Notes under the pieces: model-generated
Seen by the model: only the letters and a program-made list of their open reading frames with translations
What the model was told of the DNA's origin: nothing
Database searches by the model: none
Shown here: positions 16,374 through 23,118 of the stretch, in pieces
How positions within the stretch are numbered: the stretch's first letter is position 1
Layout: the number at the start of each line of letters is the position of its first letter
Assembly: GCA_050014595.1 (NCBI GenBank)
Contig: JBEKDA010000009.1
Span: forward strand, 1 to 64,000
From: PALSA-129 sp050014595
GTDB lineage: Bacteria > Acidobacteriota > Terriglobia > Bryobacterales > Bryobacteraceae
Reading direction: 5' to 3'
Length of the DNA: 64,000 bases
Translations under genes and position numbers: made by a program

Positions 16374-16850
16374 ATGGAACGAACCATTTCATTCACGCTC
16401 AACGGCAAGCCGGCCAGCGTGAAGGTCGACGACGAGCGCATGCTCTTGTGGGTGCTGCGCTCCGACCTCGGCCTTACCGGCACCAAGTTCGGTTGCGGCG
16501 AAGCTTTATGCGGCGCCTGCAGCGTGATCGTCGATAAGCAGGCCGTCCGGTCCTGCTCGACGCCGGTCAAGGACATTGCCGGCAAACAGGTCATGACCAT
16601 CGAGGGCCTCGGCCAGAATGGGCTGCACGCCATCCAGCAGGCCTTTCTCGAGCACCACGCGTTCCAGTGCGGCTACTGCACCCCGGGGATGATCCTCACC
16701 GCCTACGCGTTGCTTCTGAAAACTCCCAAGCCCACCCATGACGAGATCATCCGCCACATGGACGACAACCTGTGCCGCTGCGGCGCGCAGGTGCGCATCG
16801 TGGACGCCATCCAGGACGCCGCCGGCGTCGCCAAAGGAGGTGCGCTGTGA
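16374..16850 (+). CDS. molybdenum hydroxylase small [2Fe-2S] subunit (isoquinoline 1-oxidoreductase alpha type)
   Basis: This 158-aa electron-transfer subunit has a plant-type [2Fe-2S] motif in the N-terminal half (FGCGEALCGACSV) and a second, fully helical cluster domain (CGYCTPGMILTAYALL and NLCRCG). It shuttles electrons from the molybdenum subunit encoded next. GAGAGG lies at 16363-16368 before the ATG. TACAAT at 16316-16321 could be a -10 element. The stop overlaps the following GTG (GTGA). No FAD subunit is present, which fits the two-subunit Ior type that donates to a cytochrome. Confidence 0.9.
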   Translation: MERTISFTLNGKPASVKVDDERMLLWVLRSDLGLTGTKFGCGEALCGACSVIVDKQAVRSCSTPVKDIAGKQVMTIEGLGQNGLHAIQQAFLEHHAFQCGYCTPGMILTAYALLLKTPKPTHDEIIRHMDDNLCRCGAQVRIVDAIQDAAGVAKGGAL

Positions 16851-18970
16851 ACCAGCCTGAGTTGAACCTGAGCCGCCGCGGTTTCTTTGCCGCCGCCGGC
16901 AGCGGCCTCTTCGTGTTCTTCGGTGTTAACCGCGTCAATGCGTACCAGGAGCCGGCGCGGCTTCCGCAACGCCAGAACATGCCGGCCGATCTGAACGCCT
17001 ACCTGCGCATCGGCGCCGATGGCCGTGTCACCTGTTTCTCCGGCAAAGTGGAACTCGGACAGGGCCCCACGACCGCCCTGGCGCAACTCCTCGCCGAAGA
17101 ACTCGACGTCGAGTACAACTCCGTCGACATGGTTCTCGGCGATACCGACCTGTGCCCCTACGACATGGGCACTTTCGGCTCCATGTGCATCCCCATGTTC
17201 GGCCCGGCGCTGCGCGGCGCCGCCGCCGAGGCGCGCGCGGTCCTGCTGCAAATGGCCGCCGAACGACTCCAGGCGCCCGTGGAACGGCTGCAGGTCAAGG
17301 CCGGTGTCGTCACCGATCCGTCCACGCCCGCCAAACGCATCACCTACGCGCAACTGGTCGAAGGCAAGCGCATCGAGCGTCACCTGGCCAACGTGCCGCT
17401 GAAGCCCGTCGCCAGTTTCACCGTTGCCGCGCATCCCGCCCGCCGCAAGGACGCGATGGACAAGGTGACCGGCAAGGGAAAATACGCCGCCGATTTCGCT
17501 TTCCCCGGCTTGCTGCATGGGCGCGTGGTCAGGCCCCCCGCCCACGGCGCGAAACTGCTCAGCGCGGATACCAGCGCCGCCGAAAAGTTCGGCGCCCGCG
17601 TGGTCAGGGATGGCGACCTCCTGGCCGTCTTGCACGAGCGGCCCGACCTCGCCGATCGCGCGCTCGGCCTCGTCAAGGCGCAGTTCGACCCTCCACCACC
17701 CACTGTCGATGACAAAACCATCTTCGACCACCTCCTCAAGACCGCGCCGCCATCCCGCCCCGCCGGCGCTGCCGGCGACCTGACCGCGGGAGAGAAGGCC
17801 TCCACGACCATCGTCGAAGAGACCTATCTCAACGGCTACGTGGCGCACGCGCCCATGGAGACTCACTCCGCCACCGCCAACATCGAAAACGGCAAGGCCA
17901 CCGTGTGGGTCAGTACGCAGGCGCCATTCTCCGTCAAGCCGCAAGTGGCGCAGGCCCTCGGCTTCACCCCGCAGAACGTGCGCATTATCGCGCCCTATGT
18001 CGGCGGCGGTTTCGGCGGCAAGAGCGCCGGACCCCAAGCCGTCGAGGCCGCCCGCCTCGCCAAGGCCACCGGTAAGCCCGTCCAGGTGGTCTGGAACCGC
18101 GCCGAAGAGTTCTTCCTCGATACCTTCCGTCCGGCCGCGGTCGTCAAGATCCGTGCCGGACTGACCAGCGCCGGAAAGATCGCGTTCTGGGACTTCAACG
18201 TGGTCGGCGCCGGCGAGCGCGAGGCCGATTCGTTTTACGATATCCCCAACAAGCGCGCCCTCTCCGCCGGCGGCTGGCAGGGCGGCAACCCTCCCGGCAT
18301 GCACCCCTTCGGTGTCGGCCCGTGGCGCGCCCCCTCGGTCAACACCAATTCCTTCGCCCGCGAATCCCACATGGATGTCCTGGCGGCCAGAGCCGGCATC
18401 GATCCGCTGGAGTTCCGGCTCAATCATCTCTCCAACCCCCGCCTGCGTAGCGTCCTCGAAGCTGCCGCCAAACAGTTCGGCTGGAAGCCCGGCAAAGCGC
18501 CCAGCGGACGCGGCGTCGGCGTCGCCTGCGGCATGTACTCTGGCGCCTGTATCGCCACCATGGCGGAAGTCTCCGTCAACAGGACCACCGGCCACGTGCA
18601 GGTGAAGCGCATGGTCTCCGCCCTGGACGTCGGCTGGGCGGTCAATCCCGACGGCATGCGCCAGCAGATGGAAGGCTGCCTCACCATGGGCCTGGGCTAC
18701 GCGCTCACCGAAGAGGTCCATTTCAAGGACGGCGAAGTCCTCGACCGCAACTTCGGCAGCTATGAGCTCCCGCGATTCTCCTGGCTTCCCAAGATCGAGA
18801 CCATCCTGATCGAAAACCCCGGCGCCGCCGCGCTGGGTGGCGGCGAACCGCCCATCATCACCGTGGGGGCGGTGGTCGCCAACGCCATCTATGACGCCGT
18901 AGGCGCCAGAATGTTGCAGTTGCCCATGACTCCCGAAAGAATCGCCGAGGCGCTTAAGAAAAAGGGCTGA
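16847..18970 (+). CDS. molybdopterin-binding aldehyde/xanthine dehydrogenase-family subunit (isoquinoline 1-oxidoreductase beta type)
   Basis: This 707-aa catalytic subunit binds the molybdenum cytosine-dinucleotide cofactor and probably hydroxylates an aldehyde or N-heterocycle in the periplasm; the substrate cannot be read from sequence. A Tat-like signal (SRRGFFAAAGSGLFVFFG) is visible. The cofactor-binding motifs GQGPTTALAQLLAEEL, GGGFGGKSAG and a C-terminal LGGGEPPI with the conserved Glu region follow. The GTG at 16847, preceded by AAAGGAGG (16833-16840), is used rather than the longer frame. The adjacent [2Fe-2S] subunit is translationally coupled. Confidence 0.88.
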   Translation: MNQPELNLSRRGFFAAAGSGLFVFFGVNRVNAYQEPARLPQRQNMPADLNAYLRIGADGRVTCFSGKVELGQGPTTALAQLLAEELDVEYNSVDMVLGDTDLCPYDMGTFGSMCIPMFGPALRGAAAEARAVLLQMAAERLQAPVERLQVKAGVVTDPSTPAKRITYAQLVEGKRIERHLANVPLKPVASFTVAAHPARRKDAMDKVTGKGKYAADFAFPGLLHGRVVRPPAHGAKLLSADTSAAEKFGARVVRDGDLLAVLHERPDLADRALGLVKAQFDPPPPTVDDKTIFDHLLKTAPPSRPAGAAGDLTAGEKASTTIVEETYLNGYVAHAPMETHSATANIENGKATVWVSTQAPFSVKPQVAQALGFTPQNVRIIAPYVGGGFGGKSAGPQAVEAARLAKATGKPVQVVWNRAEEFFLDTFRPAAVVKIRAGLTSAGKIAFWDFNVVGAGEREADSFYDIPNKRALSAGGWQGGNPPGMHPFGVGPWRAPSVNTNSFARESHMDVLAARAGIDPLEFRLNHLSNPRLRSVLEAAAKQFGWKPGKAPSGRGVGVACGMYSGACIATMAEVSVNRTTGHVQVKRMVSALDVGWAVNPDGMRQQMEGCLTMGLGYALTEEVHFKDGEVLDRNFGSYELPRFSWLPKIETILIENPGAAALGGGEPPIITVGAVVANAIYDAVGARMLQLPMTPERIAEALKKKG

Positions 18971-18986
18971 CCCGTCAGAGCCGTTC

Positions 18987-19013
18987 GTGGAGCGGGCTTC
19001 CGGCCCGCTCCAC
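18987..19013 (+). terminator. strong hairpin after the molybdenum hydroxylase operon
   Basis: GTGGAGCGGGC pairs perfectly with GCCCGCTCCAC around a five-base loop, giving an 11-bp GC-rich stem 17 bases after the stop codon. No T-tract follows, so it may act as a Rho-helped terminator, an mRNA stabiliser or a palindromic repeat unit. Confidence 0.45.
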
Positions 19014-19020
19014 ATTCCCC

Positions 19021-19067
19021 TTGACAGTCTCTCTATTACGTTATACGATACTACGCAAGGCGTAATA
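19021..19067 (+). promoter_or_regulatory. promoter of the PadR operon with inverted-repeat operator
   Basis: TTGACA (19021-19026), a 17-base spacer and TACGAT (19044-19049) make a near-consensus housekeeping promoter. A perfect 7-bp inverted repeat, TATTACG (19034-19040) and CGTAATA (19061-19067), brackets the -10 box and ends three bases before the TTG start of padR. It is a good candidate operator for self-repression by the PadR protein. Confidence 0.65.
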
Positions 19068-19069
19068 CT

Positions 19070-19357
19070 TTGACCGACCCGACATTACTTGTATTGGCCA
19101 GCCTGGCGGATGGCGATAAGCACGGCTACGCCATGATGGAAGACATTCAACGCTTCGCGGCCGTGCGGCTGGGCCCCGGCACGCTCTACGGCGCCATCAC
19201 CCGCCTGGAAGAGCGGGGCTGGATTCGTCCCGTGAACACGGACGACCGGCGGCAGCCGTACCGCATCACCGGCGCCGGCCGCGAGTACCTGGGAGCGCAG
19301 GTCGCGAGCCTCGACCGCGTGCTCAAAATCGCCGCCAAGAGGTTGAAACACGCATGA
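19070..19357 (+). CDS. PadR-family transcriptional regulator
   Basis: This 95-aa winged-helix repressor has the PadR core: LLVLASLADGDKHGYAMMEDI, then LGPGTLYGAITRLEERGWI and the wing RQPYRITGAGREYL. It dimerises through its C-terminal helix. The TTG start at 19070 fixes the conserved N-terminus; no strong ribosome site precedes it, so the message may be nearly leaderless from the promoter at 19021-19049. Its stop overlaps the next ATG (ATGA), so it is co-translated with the membrane protein that follows, a common Acidobacteria arrangement. Confidence 0.88.
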   Translation: MTDPTLLVLASLADGDKHGYAMMEDIQRFAAVRLGPGTLYGAITRLEERGWIRPVNTDDRRQPYRITGAGREYLGAQVASLDRVLKIAAKRLKHA

Positions 19358-20742
19358 GACGCTGGATTGGTTGGGCGGCATACCTCTATCCCGCAGCCTG
19401 GCGCGCGCGCTACGGCGCGGAGTTCGACGCCCTGCTGGACGACGCCAACGTGCGCTGGCGGGACCTGGCAGACGTGCTGCGAGGAGCGCTCATCATGCAG
19501 ATGACGAGTTGGAAGAGCTACGGAAAAATAGCGGTGGCCGCGGCCGTCGGGTGTGCGATTCTGGCGCTGGCCGGATCGTTTCTGATTCCAAACCGGTATG
19601 AGTCGAGGGCTGTAATGCGCATCAGCCCGCCACCGCCGGCCTCGCATCCAACCCCAGGCGTGGGCGACGATGATTTGGTGTGGCGCCTCGGTCAGATGCA
19701 GGCGCAGATTCTCGGACGCCGTGCTCTGATGGACCTGATCATGATCCCCACGCTCGATCTATACAAGGAAGAGCGGAAGCGCATGACGATAGCAGACGTC
19801 GCCGAAAGAATGCGCACGAAAGACCTGAAGATCCGCCTGTTTGAAGCGCCTGAGGCGCGCCAGCAGGGCACCCTGGCGTTTGTGATCTCCTTCGATTATC
19901 CGGACCGTTACAAGGCGCGGCAGGTGCTGCGAGAACTCAGTTACAAGTTCATGGAGATGAATTACCGGCAGACCCGGGATGCCGGGTTGAAGGGCAACCC
20001 CGGAATGGTCCTGCTCCAACCCCCCGACCTGCCCGAGAGCCCCGCCCTGCCCAACCACATCGCGTTCCTGTGGGCAGGCCTCGGAGCCGGCCTGCTGCTC
20101 GGTCTGCTGGCAACTTTGATCTGGCGGCGCCCGAAATGGGCTTTGCGGATGGCCGGCTTTGCCGCGGCTGGCTGCGCATCGGCCCTGGCCGTCGCATACT
20201 TCATCCCCGATGTGTATGTTTCCCGGGCCGCCCTGCGGATCGCGGGCACAGCCGGCAGTGCAGCGATTGCCGACCGCCTCCAGGAGATCCAGCAACAGAT
20301 CCTTAGCCGCGACAACCTGGCGCGCCTGATTCAGCTCCCGTACCTGGACCTCTACAAGAAAGAACGCGCGGACATGCCAATCTCCGACGTCGCGGAGAAG
20401 ATGCGGATGAAAGATATCAGGATACGCCTGTATCAGGCGCTACCAGGCCGCCACGCGCTGGCCTTCGCGATTTCGTTCTCTTATCCCGACCGCTTCAAGG
20501 TGCAAGCCATGGTGCGCGAACTGTCGGGCCAATTCGTGGAGTCGAGCTTAGGCAATTCGCGCGAGCAGGGCTATACCGTCGACTTGCTGGAAAATGCGTA
20601 TTCGCCGCAAACTCCCGCATCCCCGAACCGGCTCAGCATAGCGATCCTCGGCGCTTTCGCCGGCCTTCTCATAGGACTCGTAACTTTGCGATGGCGTCGT
20701 AGCCGCCGTGCGCAGTTGACCCCAGCTCCGGCTGCCGCATAA
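19354..20742 (+). CDS. membrane protein with two tandem chain-length-determinant-like repeats
   Basis: This 462-aa protein has an N-terminal segment (about 1-30, LYPAAWRARYGAEFDALLDD) resembling the prefix found on PadR-linked permeases. It is followed by two related units of about 170 residues. Each unit has a TM helix, then IPxxYxSRAxxRI, QxQILxRxxLxxLI, LDLYKxERxxM, ISDVAExMRxKDxxIRL and FxISFxYPDRxKxxxxxREL. A further TM follows each unit, and RRSRR closes the protein. The pattern resembles Wzz/GumC periplasmic domains, duplicated. The function is unknown, and the partner PadR suggests envelope stress or drug response. Confidence 0.75.
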   Translation: MRRWIGWAAYLYPAAWRARYGAEFDALLDDANVRWRDLADVLRGALIMQMTSWKSYGKIAVAAAVGCAILALAGSFLIPNRYESRAVMRISPPPPASHPTPGVGDDDLVWRLGQMQAQILGRRALMDLIMIPTLDLYKEERKRMTIADVAERMRTKDLKIRLFEAPEARQQGTLAFVISFDYPDRYKARQVLRELSYKFMEMNYRQTRDAGLKGNPGMVLLQPPDLPESPALPNHIAFLWAGLGAGLLLGLLATLIWRRPKWALRMAGFAAAGCASALAVAYFIPDVYVSRAALRIAGTAGSAAIADRLQEIQQQILSRDNLARLIQLPYLDLYKKERADMPISDVAEKMRMKDIRIRLYQALPGRHALAFAISFSYPDRFKVQAMVRELSGQFVESSLGNSREQGYTVDLLENAYSPQTPASPNRLSIAILGAFAGLLIGLVTLRWRRSRRAQLTPAPAAA

Positions 20743-20775
20743 GACCCGGAAGCCAGGGAAGCACGCTGATGCGTA

Positions 20776-20816
20776 CCAACCACTCAGCACAGAACCGCGA
20801 GCGTCAGCGAGCGGCC
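20776..20816 (+). repeat. left 41-bp inverted repeat of the RAYT element
   Basis: It carries CTCAGCACAGAACCGCGAGC followed by GTCAGCGAGCGGCC. It matches the reverse complement of 21454-21494 except at two positions. Confidence 0.85.
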
Positions 20817-20916
20817 CTCCGGCGAACCTTGGAGCAGGACTCGCTGACGCTCGTGGTTCCGTGCGGGCAGGAGCGGAAAGACTGAGAGGAAACCCGGCCA
20901 GCGACACTATCTATAT

Positions 20917-21438
20917 GTGGAAGCCGGTACCGGTACTTACTTCATCACCTTCGTTTGCTACGGCACGCGGTTGCCAGGTCAGGCCGGCGCTGCCGATCAA
21001 CAGCATCACCTCTACAAGGGCCCTTATCCAAAGCAGACCGAAGTTCGCGAAACCTATGCGAAGAAGTTGGCAAGACAGGTGCCTTATACGCTGGACCACC
21101 CTCGGCGGACACTTGTTCTAGAGGCAATTCGGGAAGTCTGCCAGTGGCGGAAATGGATGTTGCTGGCAGCCCACGTACGCACAAATCACGTTCACGTCAT
21201 TCTGGACGCGGATCGTTCTCCGGAACTGGTGATGAACGCCTTCAAGGCGTACGCGAGCCGTGCGCTGAATCGCTCGGGACTGGATGGACCGAACCGAATC
21301 CGATGGGCGCGGCATGGCAGCACGAGGTATCTCTGGTACAGCGGGCAGATTGGCGCCGCGATTGGGTACGTGATTAGCGGCCAAGGTGAGCCGATGGCGA
21401 TCTTTGAAGCGCCGCCCCGGCGACCGGAACAAGGATGA
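20917..21438 (+). CDS. REP-associated tyrosine transposase (Y1 HUH family)
   Basis: This 173-aa protein is related to the IS200/IS605 TnpA superfamily. FITFVCYGTRLPG opens the fold, the metal-binding HUH pair is in NHVHVI, and a helical region ending in GQIGAAIGYVI would hold the catalytic Tyr. Such proteins mobilise or maintain REP palindromes. The GTG at 20917 is the only available start in frame. The frame is open further upstream (REKPGQRHYLY-like residues), so the original N-terminus may have been longer. The flanking inverted repeats support this assignment. Confidence 0.8.
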   Translation: MEAGTGTYFITFVCYGTRLPGQAGAADQQHHLYKGPYPKQTEVRETYAKKLARQVPYTLDHPRRTLVLEAIREVCQWRKWMLLAAHVRTNHVHVILDADRSPELVMNAFKAYASRALNRSGLDGPNRIRWARHGSTRYLWYSGQIGAAIGYVISGQGEPMAIFEAPPRRPEQG

Positions 21439-21453
21439 CGGCAGCTCCGTGGC

Positions 21454-21494
21454 GGCCGCTCGCTAACGCTCGCGGTTCTGTGCTGAGTAGTTGG
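21454..21494 (-). repeat. right 41-bp inverted repeat of the RAYT element
   Basis: It is the inverted partner of 20776-20816 (39/41 matches). It begins GGCCGCTCGCTAACGCTCGC and ends AGTAGTTGG, 15 bases after the transposase stop. Confidence 0.85.
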
Positions 21495-21528
21495 TGGTTC
21501 ACTTCTGTCGCACGCCCCCGGAGAGCCG

Positions 21529-22266
21529 TTATCCAACTAATGCCTCGGCATCGTCTTCGCCCTGCTGAATCCATCGCCGCACATTCTCCGGGCTCCAGGT
21601 GAGTGCGTCCCGAACCGACCCAAGGGGGGTACGGGGACTGATCGGCACGAGGTCGAGGCCTGCGACCTTGGCGGGCTTCCGACCCAGGAGGCGAACCACG
21701 CGGGCTGCCGCGCGCAGCGAACGCGAAGGCATTAGAGGCAGCGCATTCACCGCGATCGCGCGGGTGGCGCCCATTTCGGCCGCGGCCCAGACCGGCAGTA
21801 CGTCGAGCAGACCCCCATCCACGTAGAGCCTGCCGTCGATACGGACGGGCGGGTACCCGAGAGGCACCGCGCAGGAGGCCATGAGGTGCTCCGGGGTAAC
21901 CTGGTCGTGGGGCACTCGCACCAGGCGCAGCCGTGGAACCTCCACCACCGTGAGCGAATAGGGCACGCGAGGCTTGAACCGCTGGTACCAGTCCCGCACC
22001 TGCCGCTCCAGCGCGGCGGGATCGAAAAAGCCATTCCAGGGCGCCAAGGGAAAGCGCCGCCTCATGAGTAGGGCGGTGGCAGGATCGCGCCACATGGCCA
22101 GCAGATCGGCGGGGGAACATCCGCCGGCAATCGCCCATCCGTTGAGCGCACCGACGGAGGCGCCCACTACCAGATCGATCTGAAAACGTCGCGACAGCAC
22201 GTTCCAGGCTCCCGCCTGATACGCGCCAAACATTCCACCCGCCGAGAGAACCAGCGCACAGGGCAT
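21529..22266 (-). CDS. patatin-like phospholipase
   Basis: This 245-aa lipid acyl hydrolase of the patatin family has the oxyanion loop SAGGMFGAYQAGA (8-20), nucleophile S37 in GASVG, and catalytic D150 in VDGG. Together these form the Ser-Asp dyad. There is no signal peptide, so it is probably cytoplasmic or membrane-peripheral. It is the last gene of a lipid operon, 6 bases after the SDR gene, and may release fatty acids from phospholipid or stored neutral lipid. Confidence 0.87.
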   Translation of the reverse strand: MPCALVLSAGGMFGAYQAGAWNVLSRRFQIDLVVGASVGALNGWAIAGGCSPADLLAMWRDPATALLMRRRFPLAPWNGFFDPAALERQVRDWYQRFKPRVPYSLTVVEVPRLRLVRVPHDQVTPEHLMASCAVPLGYPPVRIDGRLYVDGGLLDVLPVWAAAEMGATRAIAVNALPLMPSRSLRAAARVVRLLGRKPAKVAGLDLVPISPRTPLGSVRDALTWSPENVRRWIQQGEDDAEALVG

Positions 22267-22272
22267 TCGCCG

Positions 22273-23115
22273 TCACCACGTGTCGATGTAAATGGGATTG
22301 GCCGGAGGCTGGCCTTCACACCAGTAGTGGTCGAAGCCGGTGATGCCGGCTAGAGTGGTGAGCGCCTGCTCGTCGATCCACTGGCGCCCGGTGCAGGTTC
22401 GGGGCTCCTGGGCGAAGATGGCCAACGAGGCGTCGCAGACAATCTCCGGGGTGCGCCACTGGGAGCGATCGGCCATCTTCCAGGCGATCGAGGCCTGGGT
22501 CTCGATGATGGTGCGCGGCCAGAGCGTGTTGCCGGCGATGTTGTCCCGCTCGTGCTCCGCCGCCACGCCGAGCGCCACGCGAGCCATCCCGAGCTTGGAG
22601 ATCATGTAAGCGACTTTGCCGGGCGAGGGCCGGCTGGTAAGCAGCGGGCACATGTTGAGGACATGCCCCCACTGCTGCTTTACCATGTGCGGCAGAGCGT
22701 AATAGCAGGCGATATAGGCGGCTCGGGCGTTGACGCCCAGCATGAGGTCGAGACGCTTGGGAGGCGTCTGGAGGATGGCCTCGGTCCAGATGGCGCCGGC
22801 GTTGTTCACCAGAATGTCGACGCGGCCGAGTTCGGCGGCCGTGCGCTCGATCAGGTTGCGAATGGCGTCCTCATCGCGGACATCGGTGGGGATGGCGAGC
22901 GAGCGCCGCCCCAGGGCCCGAATGGCACCCGCCGTTTCATGGATGCTGCCGGGCAGGCGTTCGGTGGACTGTTCGCTCTTGGCGGCCACCGCGACATCCG
23001 CGCCTTCCTGCGCCAGGCGGATCGCCAGAGCCCTGCCGATGCCGCGGCTGGCTCCTGTGACCACCGCAACACGGCCGCGCAGGTCGGGATGAAGGACGGA
23101 TTTGGATTCGGGCAT
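22273..23115 (-). CDS. SDR family oxidoreductase (HSDL2-like)
   Basis: This 280-aa short-chain dehydrogenase has TGASRGIG near residue 20, NNAGAIW near residue 102 and YMISK as the catalytic Tyr-x-x-x-Lys. The C-terminal extension (WIDEQALTTLAG.TGFDHYWCEG) is typical of the hydroxysteroid-dehydrogenase-like-2 group, whose members are linked to fatty-acid metabolism. It sits between the wax ester synthase and patatin genes, 3 bases after the former, so a role in making or oxidising fatty alcohols or acids is inferred. Confidence 0.85.
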   Translation of the reverse strand: MPESKSVLHPDLRGRVAVVTGASRGIGRALAIRLAQEGADVAVAAKSEQSTERLPGSIHETAGAIRALGRRSLAIPTDVRDEDAIRNLIERTAAELGRVDILVNNAGAIWTEAILQTPPKRLDLMLGVNARAAYIACYYALPHMVKQQWGHVLNMCPLLTSRPSPGKVAYMISKLGMARVALGVAAEHERDNIAGNTLWPRTIIETQASIAWKMADRSQWRTPEIVCDASLAIFAQEPRTCTGRQWIDEQALTTLAGITGFDHYWCEGQPPANPIYIDTW

Positions 23116-23118
23116 ACT

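Larger units (their letters stand above)
20776..21494 (+). mobile_element. RAYT element: REP-type transposase gene flanked by 41-bp inverted repeats
   Basis: The left end (20776-20816) and right end (21454-21494) are inverted copies matching at 39 of 41 positions. The left end is followed by a second, opposite copy of its core (about 20838-20860), giving a REP-like hairpin. The enclosed gene encodes a HUH transposase. No target duplication was apparent. Shorter relatives of the repeat core (GCTCCCTGACGG.CGCGGCTC) occur elsewhere in the window. Confidence 0.75.

Noticed and set aside
16703..19015. 770-aa open frame on the minus strand
   Set aside because: It lies entirely opposite the molybdenum hydroxylase genes, has a low-complexity Gly/Asp/Ala composition and no family resemblance; it is an antisense shadow of GC-rich coding DNA.
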